DNA of 64,000 nucleotides. Source: Shinisaurus crocodilurus (Eukaryota; Chordata; Lepidosauria; Squamata; Shinisauridae). Below the pieces are notes generated by a model, which saw only the letters and a program-made list of their open reading frames with translations, was not told where the DNA came from and did no database searches. Below are positions 1-11,312 of this stretch, piece after piece. Where the stretch lies: assembly GCA_021292165.1 (NCBI GenBank), contig CM037876.1, forward strand, positions 42,642,575-42,706,574. Reading direction: 5' to 3'. The translations under genes were made by a program, and so were the position numbers. The first letter of the stretch is position 1. Every line of letters starts with the position of its first letter.

Positions 1-208
1 AAGATGGGATATGCAACTAAGAACCCCATTTTGTGCATTTGGGCTCTCCCGCCCCGAAATATCCGACTATCTTTTCTTCTGGACTGACCAGTCTGCATGT
101 GAGGCACTACATGGCAGTTACATGAGCAAGAAGGGGAAAAAAATCTTGACAGTCAACATGGTCCTTAGGCTATATGATGCCGATGCCTGTACTAGACTAC
201 ATAGGATC

Positions 209-383
209 AGGCCTGTGGCTTACGCTGGCTCAGCTTATCTGAGCGTGGAAAGCTAAGCAGGGTCAGGCCTGGTTATTACTTGGATGGGAGACCCCTCCTC
301 TAGTTTCCTGCACTGAGCAGGGGGTTGGACTCGATAGCCTTGTAGGCTCCTTCCAACTCTATGATCTATGAAATCTATGAAAA
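209..383 (+). mobile_element. 5S rRNA-derived SINE with CR1-like 3' tail (copy 1)
   Basis: Positions 250-293 carry the 5S rRNA internal promoter almost unchanged (AGCTAAGCAGGGTC ... TGGATGGGAGACC), preceded by a 5S-like segment ending GAGCGTGGAA. The last 70 bases (TTCCTGCACTGAGCAGGGGG onward) match the 3' end of the CR1 element at 42270-42345 when that is read on the minus strand. A second copy with the same head-tail junction lies at 55711-55884, so this is a SINE family and not a chance fusion. Expected to be RNA polymerase III transcribed (type 1 promoter) and mobilised by CR1; both are inferences. Confidence 0.85.
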
Positions 384-2912
384 TCAAGAAATGCCTTATG
401 TTTAAAGAAGCATTGCTGGGTTTTTTTTTATTGCTGCTTATTTCTGTGCTGAGATTTATACAGCATTCCAGAACGGTACCCAGCATTCCAAATGTTGCTG
501 CACAACATAGGTTTATATAAGGTCATTACAATAGTGTTAGTTTTATTTTCAGTTCATTGATCCCTAGCTTGGAATTGATCCCTAGCTTGGAATTTGCCTT
601 TTTGCACAGCTGCTGCATACTAAGTTGACATTTTCATTGTGCTGCCATGACCCAAGATCTCATTCCTGGTTAGTCACTGGGAATAAAGGAATTTGATTGC
701 CATATTTTATTACATTTTTATGTCAGCTACTTAAAAATGTAAATAAATTAACTTAACTTTCATCATAAAGACTCAGGTCCGATTCTTTCTCCATATGTAG
801 ATGATATGATTTTATTTTCTTATGTTGAAATCAGTGGATTTAAAAATTATAGTTCTTATTGTCAAGGGACAATATCTCTTATTAATAATACAAAGATTAT
901 AATTATTTGTTATCTGTAACCTTAATATTATTGGCCTTACGGGCATTTAGTTTCTTGTATCTGGGGCTAATTTTGTTTGTTCTAGTAGTTGTTAAAAATA
1001 CGTGTCCCTGGTAAAGCCAAAATAGGTTGTGCAAGGTAGACCGAATTTCGTGTTTTAAAGTGAAATCTGTCAAATCGTTAAATTAAAATTTTCTCATCTA
1101 GGATGAGAGCTATACTTCAGTAGTCTTGTGCATATAAAATATGTTCTACATTTACTTCATATTATAACTATTCATAGACACATTATTGATGTACATATTA
1201 ATATAATGTAGTTTTAGCATTTTGCAAATTTGTGAGATGAAAACCAGTCAAATCAATGCACAATCATATGATCATATGAGAGAGTGCATTTATGCAACCA
1301 TATGTCCCACAGTGAGGTGATTTTCATTTTGTGTTAATCTTGCAGTGGAGATTCCAGATGGAATTTGGTTTTGTGAATGACTGCAGAATGTAGTTATAAA
1401 CAGGGTCATCTAACATTGAAATGAAACAAAACCAAGTGGGAGCCTGGTGGCTTGTAGAAGTTTGTATATTGCTGAGACCATTTCACAAGCTTGAATTTCA
1501 GAAGTTTGATTGCTAGTGTAACAAGGTGACCACAAAAAGGTCACCTTACCATGGAACACATAGTTGTCGGATCCACTGGACTAGCAGAACACATGCTCAT
1601 GCCTGATAGGCATTCAGAAAACGTATGCTTCCATATTTTCTTCCGATCTAGGATTAAAATTAGCAGGGAAGGTAGTACCAGTTGTGGGATCATGTGTAGC
1701 AGTCTGATCTTATCCATGGTCATTTGGAAGTAAATCTCATTGAGTTCAGGGTGGGCTTAGTTCTAAATAAATGTGTATGATTGCAGCCTTAGCCAGTTTA
1801 GGCAAAATCACTGATGGGGCAGCTGCTAACCTGTTTTAACCCAGGATGGGAGATTAAAACCCAATTATATCTCAGGAGATTCTTATTTTAAAAGCTTTCT
1901 TTCTTCTGCATAGGGTTCTTTGGACTCCTTTCATGTTGTGCTTTTTGGAAGTCCAGTGTTATTATTTGTTGTTGATCTTCTTTAGAGTCTTCAACCCAGT
2001 GCTTTTCTAAACAGGAAGGCTGTTTTATTACCATTTTCTGAACAATTATAATTGAAATAAATTTTCCTTTCTTTCACAGACTCTTGAAATATCTTTCTTC
2101 ATCATTGACATATGGAAGGGTGTTCTAGGTTGGCAGCAAATTGTTTGTCTTAATTTTAGGAACTGCTTAAGGATGCTGATAAGTAAGAAGTTGCAAAATT
2201 ACCGCTGCAGGACCACAAGAAAGCAAAGAAAAAGGCACTAGAAGTGGTGGTAATGGGGAGAGACAATCTACCCATATTTTGTCAGTAGAATTATCAAGAA
2301 GAAAATGTAATAAATATAAAATTATTCCCAGTGTCATGGTAATTTTGGATTCAGATAAAAGCTGTTTGGTGGCCCCAGGACTGTGCAAAGATATTTTAAA
2401 ACATAGAAAATAGGGCTGTGAAAGGATAAATATCTACAGTTGGGAAGATAACTGTGCAGGGACATAGACAACAATCCCTAATGTACTAAAATAGATTAAG
2501 CTCATGAGGAGGTAAACTTGCATATTCAAATCCTTCATGCATTGGCAGGAAATCTCCCAGGGAAAGGTGTCATACCTCACTAATAGTTACAGAGCTCCCA
2601 AGTGGAACTAGAATGCTTTATGAACGAAGAAATGGAAGAAAGAATTAGAAAAATAAGTATGTGTTTACCCTGAGGGAAAGTAGGAAAAAAGAGAGGCTGG
2701 ATTGTTTCCCTAAATGATAGAGTAGTTGGATTAATCTGGTCTCTTTAATTAAGATAAATACAATTTCACAGCACTTCCAGATGTTTGAAAGGTTTCTTCA
2801 TGTAATTTGGAACTCCAAATTCTTCATTATATCAAGGCCAAAATTGTGGATTGAATCTTGCCTCTGCCCTAAACCCACTAGGTTGCTAAAGTTTTAGGCA
2901 AAGCTAGTACCC
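384..2912. other. AT-rich intergenic stretch, nothing recognised
   Basis: No open frame above about 75 codons, no family recognised. The only local structure noted is a short palindrome near 1525-1548 (AAGGTGACC / GGTCACCTT). Confidence 0.5.
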
Positions 2913-3116
2913 TGAGACCTGGTTCGCATGATCACCACAGTGGGAGCCAGTTTGCCAATCCAAGCCCCTGCCACCACAGCTTCTCCATATGTGCGAACCT
3001 GGCAACGCTGGGTTGTTGGGGTGGTTGACAAGCCACCCAGAACCCATGGGCTGTTTTAGGGTTGCGGGTGGCTTGTCAATCACCCCAACAATCCACTCTC
3101 ACTGGGTTTGCATGTA
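2913..3116. mobile_element. hairpin MITE, TGGTTCGCATG family
   Basis: Begins ACCTGGTTCGCATGATCACC. The arms TTGTTGGGGTGGTTGACAAG (about 3012-3036) and GGCTTGTCAATCACCCCAAC (about 3070-3090) are inverted repeats. Related ends occur at 11004-11095 and about 12525-12585. Confidence 0.6.
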
Positions 3117-3644
3117 ATAAGAAGCTACAGTGTGCCTCAGCCACACCCTGAATATTCAAAATGGATTGCACTGTTTGTTTTAACTTAATTAAAGTTAGTT
3201 GAATTCTATAAGATTATTCCAGTTTAAGTGTTTCTTTAAATCTAAATTGTGTGAATAGAACACAAAAAGTGCTTTAAACTGGGGCCTTTCCACAATAACA
3301 AACAACAACAATGCTGTTCAGCCCCTCAAAGTTACTCCTTGTGCTTAAAAACCAGAGCCGTAGAGGTGTTGGAACAAAACGCTGAAGGGGCTCAAAACCC
3401 CAGTGTCTTTTTGTATTTTCCCCCACCCAAAAACTCCCCCTCCTCTGCATCTCCTTCTTTTCTTCTCCTTCTCCAACTGCCCTGAAAATGCGGGACCAAT
3501 CCTGACAATTTTAAAACAAAAAGAAAGAGATTGCCCTGCAAGCACTGACCCCCCCCCCATGAAAAACACCAGATATCAACAATTAAGGGTTTAAGTAAGG
3601 TTAAAAAAAAATACAAACGCCACTAATAAAATATAATAAAATAA

Positions 3645-3683
3645 TATACCCCAACTTGATCTAGACAGAGAGGCGGGTAAGAA

Positions 3684-3738
<55 letters not shown>
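3645..3738 (+). mobile_element. L2 LINE 3' tail with (ATT)n
   Basis: The motif CTAGACAGAGAGGCGGGTAA followed by GAAATTATTATT is the same 3' end as the longer L2 copy ending at 14069. Only the last tens of bases remain; the (ATT)n run is about 3688-3735. Confidence 0.75.
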
Positions 3739-3739
<1 letters not shown>

Positions 3740-3794
3740 ATAACGTAATAATTATAATATATAAGATTGTGTGTGTTTCCTCTAATAACTTTTG

Positions 3795-3900
3795 TACTTG
3801 ACCATGCCCTTTGGTTGCCTGGCCATACCCTTGGCCACGCCCTCATGTTGCCTGGCCACACCCTCTTGATCACATCTTCATGTTGCTTAACCATACCTCT
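3795..3900. repeat. degenerate minisatellite, about 35-bp unit
   Basis: Four imperfect repeats built around GTTGCCTGGCCACACCCTC; the copies differ by substitutions and small indels. Confidence 0.6.
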
Positions 3901-4084
3901 TACAAATTCACATGTGTGTCCCTATTTTCATCTGTGAAATGAAAATAGGGAATAATTACCTGCATTATACATGTTCACTTTTTCAGGTTTTGAAACATTG
4001 CAAAGATCTTCAAATTCTATTTGACCAGAAACAATAGAGGATCAGCTGTTTAGGTCTTTAAGTTATTACCTGCACTTTGAACTA

Positions 4085-4552
4085 GGCCTGGGAATGGACT
4101 CAAAGCCAGTGCACATCACAAGGCACTGGCGTAATCTGGTCATATCAAACAGTCCCCGTTAATGATCTCTCTCACTGCCCTATTTTGGACCAGCTGAAGT
4201 TTCTGAACCCTTTTCAAGGCACTGCGTTATTACCGCAAGTATAACACATTGCAGTAATCCACATTAGAGGTTACCAGAGCATGTATAAATGTAGCAAGAC
4301 TATCTCTGGTCATAGCTGGTACATCAGTCTAAGCTGATAAAAGGTGTTCTGTGCCAATTAAGAGGCAACCTGTACGTCCAGTGCCAATGTTGGATCCAAG
4401 AGCACCTCCAAAGTTACAAAGCTGATCCTTTAGGGGGAGTGAAACCCCCTCCAGAACAGACTGAACAACACTGAGCTAGGCAGCCAAACCACACACTAAC
4501 AGTACCTCTGTCTTGTCTGGACTAAGTCTCAGTGTATTGGCTTATTGTACAC
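4085..4552 (-). mobile_element. L2-like LINE fragment (reverse transcriptase C-terminal region)
   Basis: Conceptual minus-strand translation, interrupted by stops, shows the family signatures seen in the plus-strand L2 at 12.6-14.1 kb: SPDKTEVLLV, EGVSLPLKDQ, ALVTSNVDYCNVLY and VQKLQLVQNRAV. Non-functional fossil. Confidence 0.75.
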
Positions 4553-4554
4553 AG

Positions 4555-4936
4555 TTTTTTTGTTTTTGTTTTGTTTTTTTAATTTTTATTTAAAAAATTT
4601 TCAAACAATATATAAAACAACTAAAATAACATACACACAACTTATATAGTGCTCCCATCACCACGGGACCAAATGATACATTCTATCTCTATAATCAATT
4701 GTTATTCATTATTCCAAAAATACAACATATCTTGACATGGCATGCTCCCTTTCCCCCTTATTTAACACAAAATCCAAAAATAATCCCCAAATATCCTTAA
4801 AATTATTTTTCTTCAGTTGTCCCTTTTTACATTTGATACTAGAAGTCAACATATCATTTAAAGCCATATCCCACACTATACACAGTTTTTTGTACAGAGT
4901 CTTAGCTTGTAGCATAATATGGTACATGATATGATC
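4555..4936 (-). mobile_element. L1-type LINE 3' UTR fragment
   Basis: T-rich start (the poly-A tail read on the other strand), then sequence matching the 3' part of the L1 at 54835-55084, for example the CCCTTTCCC...TTAACACAAAATC block followed by CAAATATCC. 5' truncated. Confidence 0.65.
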
Positions 4937-5182
4937 TACTTACACTCAGTTTTTCCACTAGCAGACTGAAATCCCTTCTGAGACAATTCAAGTGCAACAT
5001 CATTATAGCATTGCCCTCTGGTTAGTATGATGGAGTGGAAGTGCGGTGTCAGGGCTGCAGTGTTGATGCTTATTTGCAGTGATAAAATGTCAAAGCACTT
5101 TTAGCACAGTATGTGGAAAATGCATTTACTTCTTTGCCTTCCATGGTTAATTTGAATTTTGAGAAATCCTCAAGAATATGTT

Positions 5183-5185
<3 letters not shown>

Positions 5186-5237
<52 letters not shown>

Positions 5238-5421
5238 GGCAATCACTCGTGACCGAGTAAGATTGTCTTCCAGGATAAAAATTTTACAAAAAGGAGATTT
5301 TAAAAGGAGGAAATCCTAAAGAAAATTGTGTAGACTCTAGCGATGGGTCCGTAAGTGACTGTGGAGGCCAATTCTAGATCCACACAGCTTCCCACAGTGA
5401 GGACACAGGGTACCAGATGGA
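5186..5421 (-). mobile_element. 3' end of a LINE with a C-terminal CCHH finger, with (ATC)n tail
   Basis: The microsatellite (ATC)n at 5186-5236 is followed by AGGCAATCACTCGTGACCGA and the last codons of the same reading frame that is intact at 31847-33229 (finger residues C..C..H..H, ending HLRTHR). Only the tail of the element is present. Confidence 0.8.
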
Positions 5422-5668
5422 ACAAAGGCACAGGAATAGGGATTTTAAAAAAGATTATTCTAACACACACACACATATGTTTAGTGTCAAACTGCTTCTC
5501 AGTTACTATCATACTGAACTTTAATTACAGATGATCAAACTCCCTGATAATTATTCTCTTCTGCATCATGTGTGATTCAGATTTTATTTATTCATTTCTC
5601 TTAAGCCAAACCAATACACTTAGTTCTAAAATGGATCCTGAAGCTATTGAAAAATGAAAGGAAAATAA

Positions 5669-5775
5669 GGGTGCAATCCTACACAAGTTTAGACAGAAAA
5701 AAGGCCTATAATTCCCAGCATTCCCCAGTCAGCTATAAGCCTTTTTCCTGTCTAAACTTGCATAGAATTGTGTCC
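5669..5775. mobile_element. MITE family A (TTTAGACAG hairpin), TSD TAA
   Basis: Terminal repeat GGGTGCAATCCTACACAAGT, reverse complemented at the right end, with inner arms TTTAGACAGAAAAAAGGCC / GCCTTTTTCCTGTCTAAA. Flanked by TAA at 5666-5668 and 5776-5778. Confidence 0.75.
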
Positions 5776-5892
5776 TAAGTGAATCAGAACTAGAATATAA
5801 AAATCAAATGACCCTTCCGTTGTAGTCTTGAGAATGATTAAATTTTGATTTTCACAAATTTGATTTCACTGAAAACATCAGAAAAACATTGT

Positions 5893-6201
5893 TTTGGTAC
5901 AACATGGAGTGGCCTCATCCTCCTAGCGCTCATGCAGTTTTGCACAAGGAAAAACAGTTAAGTTGGTTATCAAAAGCAAGTGGTACCGAATTGCCTTGGC
6001 TTGTGTAGGAATTAAGGTGGGGGACAGGATCAAGCTATTGGGTGTAGTTCATAAAATGGGTGCCAGCTGTTTAATAAAACTGTATTTTAATTATACATTT
6101 CGGAGCCAGTAGTTAATGAAATCTTGATATTTCCAGTTTAAACAAAATTGGTTCTGAGGGAATGTTTCTAACACTGATATCTCTGTAAGAAACAAGCAAA
6201 A
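5893..6201. repeat. 309-bp local duplication, copy 1
   Basis: Matches 7832-8140 at equal length with six substitutions by eye (about 98 percent). Begins TTTGGTACAACATGGAGTGG and ends AAACAAGCAAAA. The sequence outside the 309 bp is unrelated between the two sites. Confidence 0.9.
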
Positions 6202-6359
6202 ATTCTTGTCTCCTTAAAAAGCACTTGCACAGATACTCGAATATGCCTAGAATAGAAATATAATGTTTGGCTGTAGGCCAGAGTACAATTATACATGCTT
6301 AAGTTCCATGCTCACATAACTATACAATGAATCGCAGCCTTCGTCAATTATAAATGAAG

Positions 6360-6476
6360 CCATTTCCCTTTCTAATGATATTAGCCAGGGGTAGACTTCT
6401 AACGTTGTCAATTAAAGCAACAACAAAAATCATTTCCCTTTCTAATCATATTATCTAAGGATAGTCTTCTAGCATC
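6360..6476. repeat. imperfect tandem duplication, about 71-bp period
   Basis: CATTTCCCTTTCTAATGATA at 6360 recurs as CATTTCCCTTTCTAATCATA at about 6431, and each is followed by a related TAG-CTTCTA block. Confidence 0.7.
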
Positions 6477-6950
6477 GGAGTCCCCATGTATGAGGTGAAA
6501 ATTGGAGCTCCGCAAATATAAGAAATTGTTTTTAATAAAACCAGGATATGTAACTTTAATCTCACTCTGAACAAATATATCTCACCCCACAAAATGCTGA
6601 CGCTCACTTCTTGAGCAGACCTCGCAAAAGAAGCACCGTGGGATCTAGATTGCCAAAGGTCCGTGACATCCCTTAGGAGAGCTTACTGTGTGTGGGTTGG
6701 CACCATCACAATGTGAATAGGTTCAGATGAACCCCCCACCCCCACCCCACACACTGGGGAAATGTGTAAGTGGGTCATGGAATTGCACAGGGCTAGCCCT
6801 GCCCATGCCAACATGTTCCACAGCCATGTCCTCCACCATCTGAGCGTTCTAATGGCATGGGAAGATGAATGGCTGAAACAAGATGGAGTCATGGGTAGGA
6901 CATGGGCAGCATTTCTATTGTTTTGTTTTCTGTCAATCTAGCAAACATAA

Positions 6951-7060
6951 GTAACAGCGCGATCCAATGTGGCTGGCCATAACCCTCTGTACTTGGAGGA
7001 TTATGGGCATCCAATCGAGGACAGAAGGAGCATAGAGGTAAGGATTGTGTGAAGAGAAAG
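6951..7060. mobile_element. MITE family C fragment
   Basis: AGCGCGATCCAATGTGGCTG is the reverse complement of the right end of the family C copy at about 30300-30336. Truncated. Confidence 0.55.
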
Positions 7061-7336
7061 CCAGCCAGGGCAGGTACACACAGACCCCCCACCTTTCACC
7101 TGATACTGCACTTGCTCACAATAGAACACACATGCGTACCTCCAGGCCACTTCCCCTCCCTTGGCAGCCAAATGAGCTGTGAGACATTCCAAACAGGAGA
7201 GGGGCGCCAATATGCCTAGTGGCCACAAAGAAATGGCAAGTACTCCTAAGCACCCTAAAATACCCGGAGAAACAGGTACTCCTGACCCGTTCGACAGGTC
7301 AGGAGGGGAGGGAGGCGCAGGAGGGAGGAGGGAGCC

Positions 7337-7816
7337 AAGAAGAAGAGATAAAAGAAGGGGATTGTAGCGGGAAAAGGTTGTTGGTCGTGGGCAGCAAGCT
7401 GTGCGGAGGTCCAGGGCTTCAGTCTGACCTCCGAATCTAGCCCCGGGCAGCTCCCGGTGAAACTAGCTGAATTCGCCTAGCTGCTGAACTACGCGTGGTT
7501 GTCGAAGAATCAGGGTCATTCCAGGTAAACCTTGTGTGTACTGTTGCTGTGACTCACTCTATACCCATGTCAATTGCAGGCGCGTGCTTTGCGTACTGTC
7601 TTTGTGCATGTTTTGATACGCTCAATTAAACTCTGTTTACCTATAAACAGTGTAGTGGCTCCCATTCATAAAACTACTTCTTTCACTGTCCTGGCGTTAA
7701 AACTGGCCACGGCTTTTGCCTAGGTGCCGCGGACCGTGCGTAAAGGGCTAACCTTGCTCCGGTTAACCCCTTGGTACCCAAACCCACACAAAGGATTGGC
7801 TTTGGTCCTTTTCACA
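7337..7816 (+). mobile_element. LTR retrotransposon 3' end: polypurine tract plus LTR
   Basis: A purine run at 7337-7361 (AAGAAGAAGAGATAAAAGAAG then GGGA) directly precedes TGTAGCGGG at 7363. An ATTAAA poly-A signal lies at about 7623 and the segment ends in TTTTCACA. About 100 bp (7378-7475) resembles the solo LTR at 56026-56730, including GGCAGCAAGCTGTGCGGAGG. No matching 5' LTR or TSD is seen, so the element is 5' truncated. The exact right end is uncertain. Confidence 0.6.
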
Positions 7817-7831
7817 GATTGCCTCCGTGAC

Positions 7832-8140
7832 TTTGGTACAACATGGAGTGGCCTCATCCTCCTAGCGCTCATGCAATTTTGGACAAGGAAAAACAGTTAA
7901 GTTGGTTATCAAAAGCAAGTGGTACCGAATTGCCTTGGCTTGTGTAGGAATTAAGGTGGGGGACAGGATCAAGCTATTTGGTGTAGTTCATAAAATGGGT
8001 GCCAGCCGTTTAATAAAACTGTATTTTAATTATACATTTCGGAACCAGTAGTTAATGAAATCTTGATATTTCCAGTTTAAACAAAATTGGTTCTGAGGGA
8101 ATGTTTCTAACACTGATATCTCTATAAGAAACAAGCAAAA
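7832..8140. repeat. 309-bp local duplication, copy 2
   Basis: Second copy of 5893-6201. It sits between the LTR remnant ending near 7816 and a 5'-truncated tRNA SINE starting at 8141. No target-site duplication is visible around it. Confidence 0.9.
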
Positions 8141-8296
8141 GTCACTGGGTGACTTTGGGCCAGTCACTGACTCTCAGCCTAACCTACCGCACAGGGTTGT
8201 TGTGAGGATAAAATGGAGAGGAGGATTATGTAAGCCACCTTGGGTTCCTTGCAGGAAAAAAGGCGGGGTATAAATATAATAAATAAATAAATAAAT
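8141..8296 (+). mobile_element. tRNA-derived SINE, 5' truncated
   Basis: Starts inside the body (GTCACTGGGTGACTTTGGGC), continues through AGGATAAAATGGAGAGGAGG and ends GGCGGGGTATAAATATAAT with an (AAAT)n tail. The full-length relative on the minus strand at 60241-60484 includes the tRNA head. Confidence 0.85.
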
Positions 8297-8299
8297 CTA

Positions 8300-8528
8300 A
8301 ATTCCCCCCCCCCCGGCTCACAAGAAGAGGAGGCTGAGGCACCGCCAGGGTTCCTCGTAGCATGGCGATGCCTTGCTCCTCCCTTCCCTGCCCCCCGGAA
8401 CACCCACCCAGCTCCGGCTCTGAGGTCAGTCTTGTGACTTCAGAGCCGCAGCTGGTGCGGAAAGAACCGCACCACCTGCAAGGGCAAAGAGAGGGCGCTC
8501 TGAGTCCCAGCTCCGACCTCTAATTTTT
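8300..8528. mobile_element. MITE family C fragment (GC-rich)
   Basis: Reverse complement of the central GC-rich part of the family C copy at about 30010-30190. Shared blocks include GTGCGGAAAGAACCGCACC, GTCTTGTGACTTCAGAGCCG and GAGGCTGAGGCACCGCC. Confidence 0.65.
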
Positions 8529-10254
8529 TTTCTGATATTAGTACAGCATAGACCTATATCATATTGCTTATATAGAATATTGAATATATGAATATATTTC
8601 TGAATTTTTCTTGCAAAACTTCAGTAAAGTGTTTCGAACTCTCTCATTAATAGTAAAGAAATGGGGGAAATAGCCAAATGATTATCTACAGATAATGTCT
8701 CTGATCCAATATTATGTGCGCCCTTTAATGGGCCATTTATCCAGTTAGAATATTCTACATTTTATTACTGCCAGCCATACGTATAAGGAGAAGGCCATGC
8801 CTTTCCTCAGACATGTACAATATTCAGTCCTGCTTCTAATATTTTATTTATTATTTACATACTTGTCCTCTGAATACTCATGCAGTAGTACAGTCCTGTG
8901 AAAAGTGGTCCCATGAGAAGATTTCAATTTTCCGACATCCTGAAAAATGCTTGTGAATTTTTACCATGTGGGGATGCTTTCTGCTTACTATTTTTCACAT
9001 AATATATATGGAAAGTCATATAATGGTGACCTTATGTCAAATATGGTCATGGGAATTGGCCCTCAGATGCTGGAACAAAGAGGAAATGGATGGACAGGCT
9101 GAGAAAATTCTTGTGCTACTATATACACATTCATTCATATGAGCAGATCTATCGATCGACAATAAACAGGCAGAATGTCCATGTTCCAATGACTGATACT
9201 CGTCAGTTGAATCATATGCTTCAGGCTGGAGGTATGTTGGAAGTGTGCCTGACTGGCAGTGTCTCTCCAGTCAGGCACATCTGCAGGATGCTTTGCCCTG
9301 CTTCATCACCGAATATTACAGTGGCAGAGCACAATAGCAGCAGCAGAGTTTTCCCAGCACACACACACGTTTCTAAAGTAGGTGCTTTTAAAATAAATAG
9401 CAGTAACATAAGATTACTTGTGTACTATAAGCTTGATGGTTACAGACTTTGTAAGTGCAGTTTCTTAAATGTTACTTGTTCTGTGAGGTAAGGAAAATAC
9501 AGGTCAAGTGCCTTGCTAAATCCTAGCAAGTGTCAGTTAAGTCTGTTAACTGTAGGACAAGTCTAACTGTCAGAGGAGTGGTAGAATGGAATTCTAACCT
9601 GTTGCTAGGCAAGTCTAACATTCCCTCCCCTGATACCACTAAGTAGTTTGCTCCACTGAACCCTGCCCCCTGACTTCTCAGAGAAGCTTGGTTTCTGCCT
9701 TTGCCCTTTAACTAGTCTATAACAGTCTATTTTAACCCTTTACTGGGTAGTAGTCAACTTAAAAATCCTCCCTGCAGAGTTGACATCTTCTAGTCACATA
9801 TTCCAACACAGACATCAGTGTCTTTCACTCATAACTCTTCTGTGTTGTTCCACTGCTTCTTCTGTCTTTTCCCTATCTTTTCCTTTTTCTCTTTAATGGA
9901 GAAAAAGACGGAATAGTAGTATAATGCCTTCTAATTTGTAGCACCCTCTGTAGAGCCCATCTGGAAACACCAAGAATCCCCACACCTCTCTGTGTGAAGA
10001 ATAGGTTCAGAATGGAAAGTGGAAATAAGTATAAAGGGCAGTCAGATGGCAGTGGGAGTAGTGCCTATAGGATGGCCATGTGTGTAGATATGCATACATA
10101 TAAAACCATATAGATCTGAATGTATTTTTGAGGGTTTTAGCTGCATAAATATTGTGATCATATTGCAGGCTATTGGCTGGATTACTGGCCCTCAAATATG
10201 CCATAGCATAGGGCCTGCACTTCCAGTTAAACAGGTTTATGTTCTATGTACAAG
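8529..10254. other. intergenic stretch, no gene recognised
   Basis: AT-rich. The 133-codon plus-strand frame at 9090-9491 has no recognisable motif and is not supported. Around 9224-9280 there is a short inverted pair (GTGCCTGACTGG / CCAGTCAGGCAC). Confidence 0.45.
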
Positions 10255-10470
10255 AACATAAGACGAGCCATGCTGGATCAGACCAAAGGTCCATCTAGTC
10301 CAGCATTCTGTTCACACAGTGGCCAACACAGCTGCCTGTGGGAAGCCCCCAAGTAGGACATGAGTGCGATAGCACCCTCCCGCCCATGTTCCCCAGCAAC
10401 TGGTGTACGTACTGCCTCTGATACTGGAGGCAGCATATAGGTATCAGGATGAATAGCCATTGGTAGCCTT
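10255..10470 (-). mobile_element. LINE 3' end (CR1/L3-like?), copy 1 of 3
   Basis: Contains AAGACGAGCCATGCTGGATC, GACCAAAGGTCCATCTAGTC and CCCCAGCAACTGGTGTA, all shared with 33896-33996 and 49640-49890. Read on the minus strand, the end ACTAGATGGACCTTTGGTCT matches the 3' tail of the SINE at 16722-16892, which argues that this is the tail of the LINE mobilising that SINE. Exact LINE clade not determined. Confidence 0.6.
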
Positions 10471-11003
10471 ATCCTTATGCAGTAACTTTAGATTCCTTAT
10501 ATAACTGTAAGTGCTTGCAACCTTGTCTTGTGACTGATGTTCCATTCCAATGTCAATATGTGAGATTCTGTGTAGCTAATTCCCTGTCGTCAGAGACCTA
10601 ACTTGATTTATTTTTCAAATTCTGATGTGGAATATTCTATGAGGAAAAACACCTTGTGAAGTTGAATTATACCCACTTTTGGTGCTTATGAGAAGCAAGT
10701 TTATATGATTAGAAGGAGACCTAACGACAGCTATATACACAAACACATACCAGGGGATTAATTGAGAGGTAGGCTGGGTGGTCCATGTCTCCATTTACAA
10801 GAAGAAAACAATCATCAGGAGATGAAGTATCGTCTAATATAAACCTTACTGCAAAATGTCATGGACCATGCATTTTTTCTTTCTTTTATCAAACAGTGTT
10901 GTTAGAACTGAGTATAGGCTCACTTTTTCTCAAAAACCTCAAGTTCTCAGCTGATAAAGGAAGGCAGCCCTTAGACAGGAAAGAACCCACCCACCCACAC
11001 AGA
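10471..11003. other. intergenic stretch, nothing recognised
   Basis: No coding frame or repeat family identified. Confidence 0.4.
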
Positions 11004-11095
11004 GAGACCTGGTTCGCATGTCATGCTAAGCCACAGTGGGTTGTTATCGTGAGTGGTTGCAGGGTGGCTTAGTGTGACGTCTGAACCTGGAATGG
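11004..11095. mobile_element. hairpin MITE, TGGTTCGCATG family
   Basis: Left end CCTGGTTCGCATGTCATGCT; right end GTGACGTCTGAACCTGG. The inner arms GCTAAGCCACAGTGGGTTG and GCAGGGTGGCTTAG are approximate inverted repeats. Confidence 0.6.
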
Positions 11096-11312
11096 TTTTT
11101 CTGTTGTGGGTTTGAAATTTGCGCAATTTCCTCCTCCTTTTTACTGCTCTGCCCTGACATTTGTGTAATTCCCCTCTTAAGTTTTCCTGCTCTGCCTTGA
11201 AATTTGTGCAATTTACCCCCCTTTTACTGCTTTGCCATGACATTTGCGTATGCTTAGTGATCCTGCTCACTGCTCCGTAACCCATAATGTATATCTGACC
11301 GCTAGCAACTGA

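Noticed and set aside
209..383. Functional 5S rRNA gene
   Set aside because: Only the internal promoter half matches 5S rRNA; the 3' part is CR1 sequence and there is no T-run terminator, so it is a SINE.
3688..3735. CRISPR-like regular repeats (also at 5186-5236 and 14070-14112)
   Set aside because: These are trinucleotide microsatellites at LINE 3' ends in a vertebrate genome, with no spacers.
9090..9491. 133-codon plus-strand frame
   Set aside because: No domain or homology recognised; likely chance.
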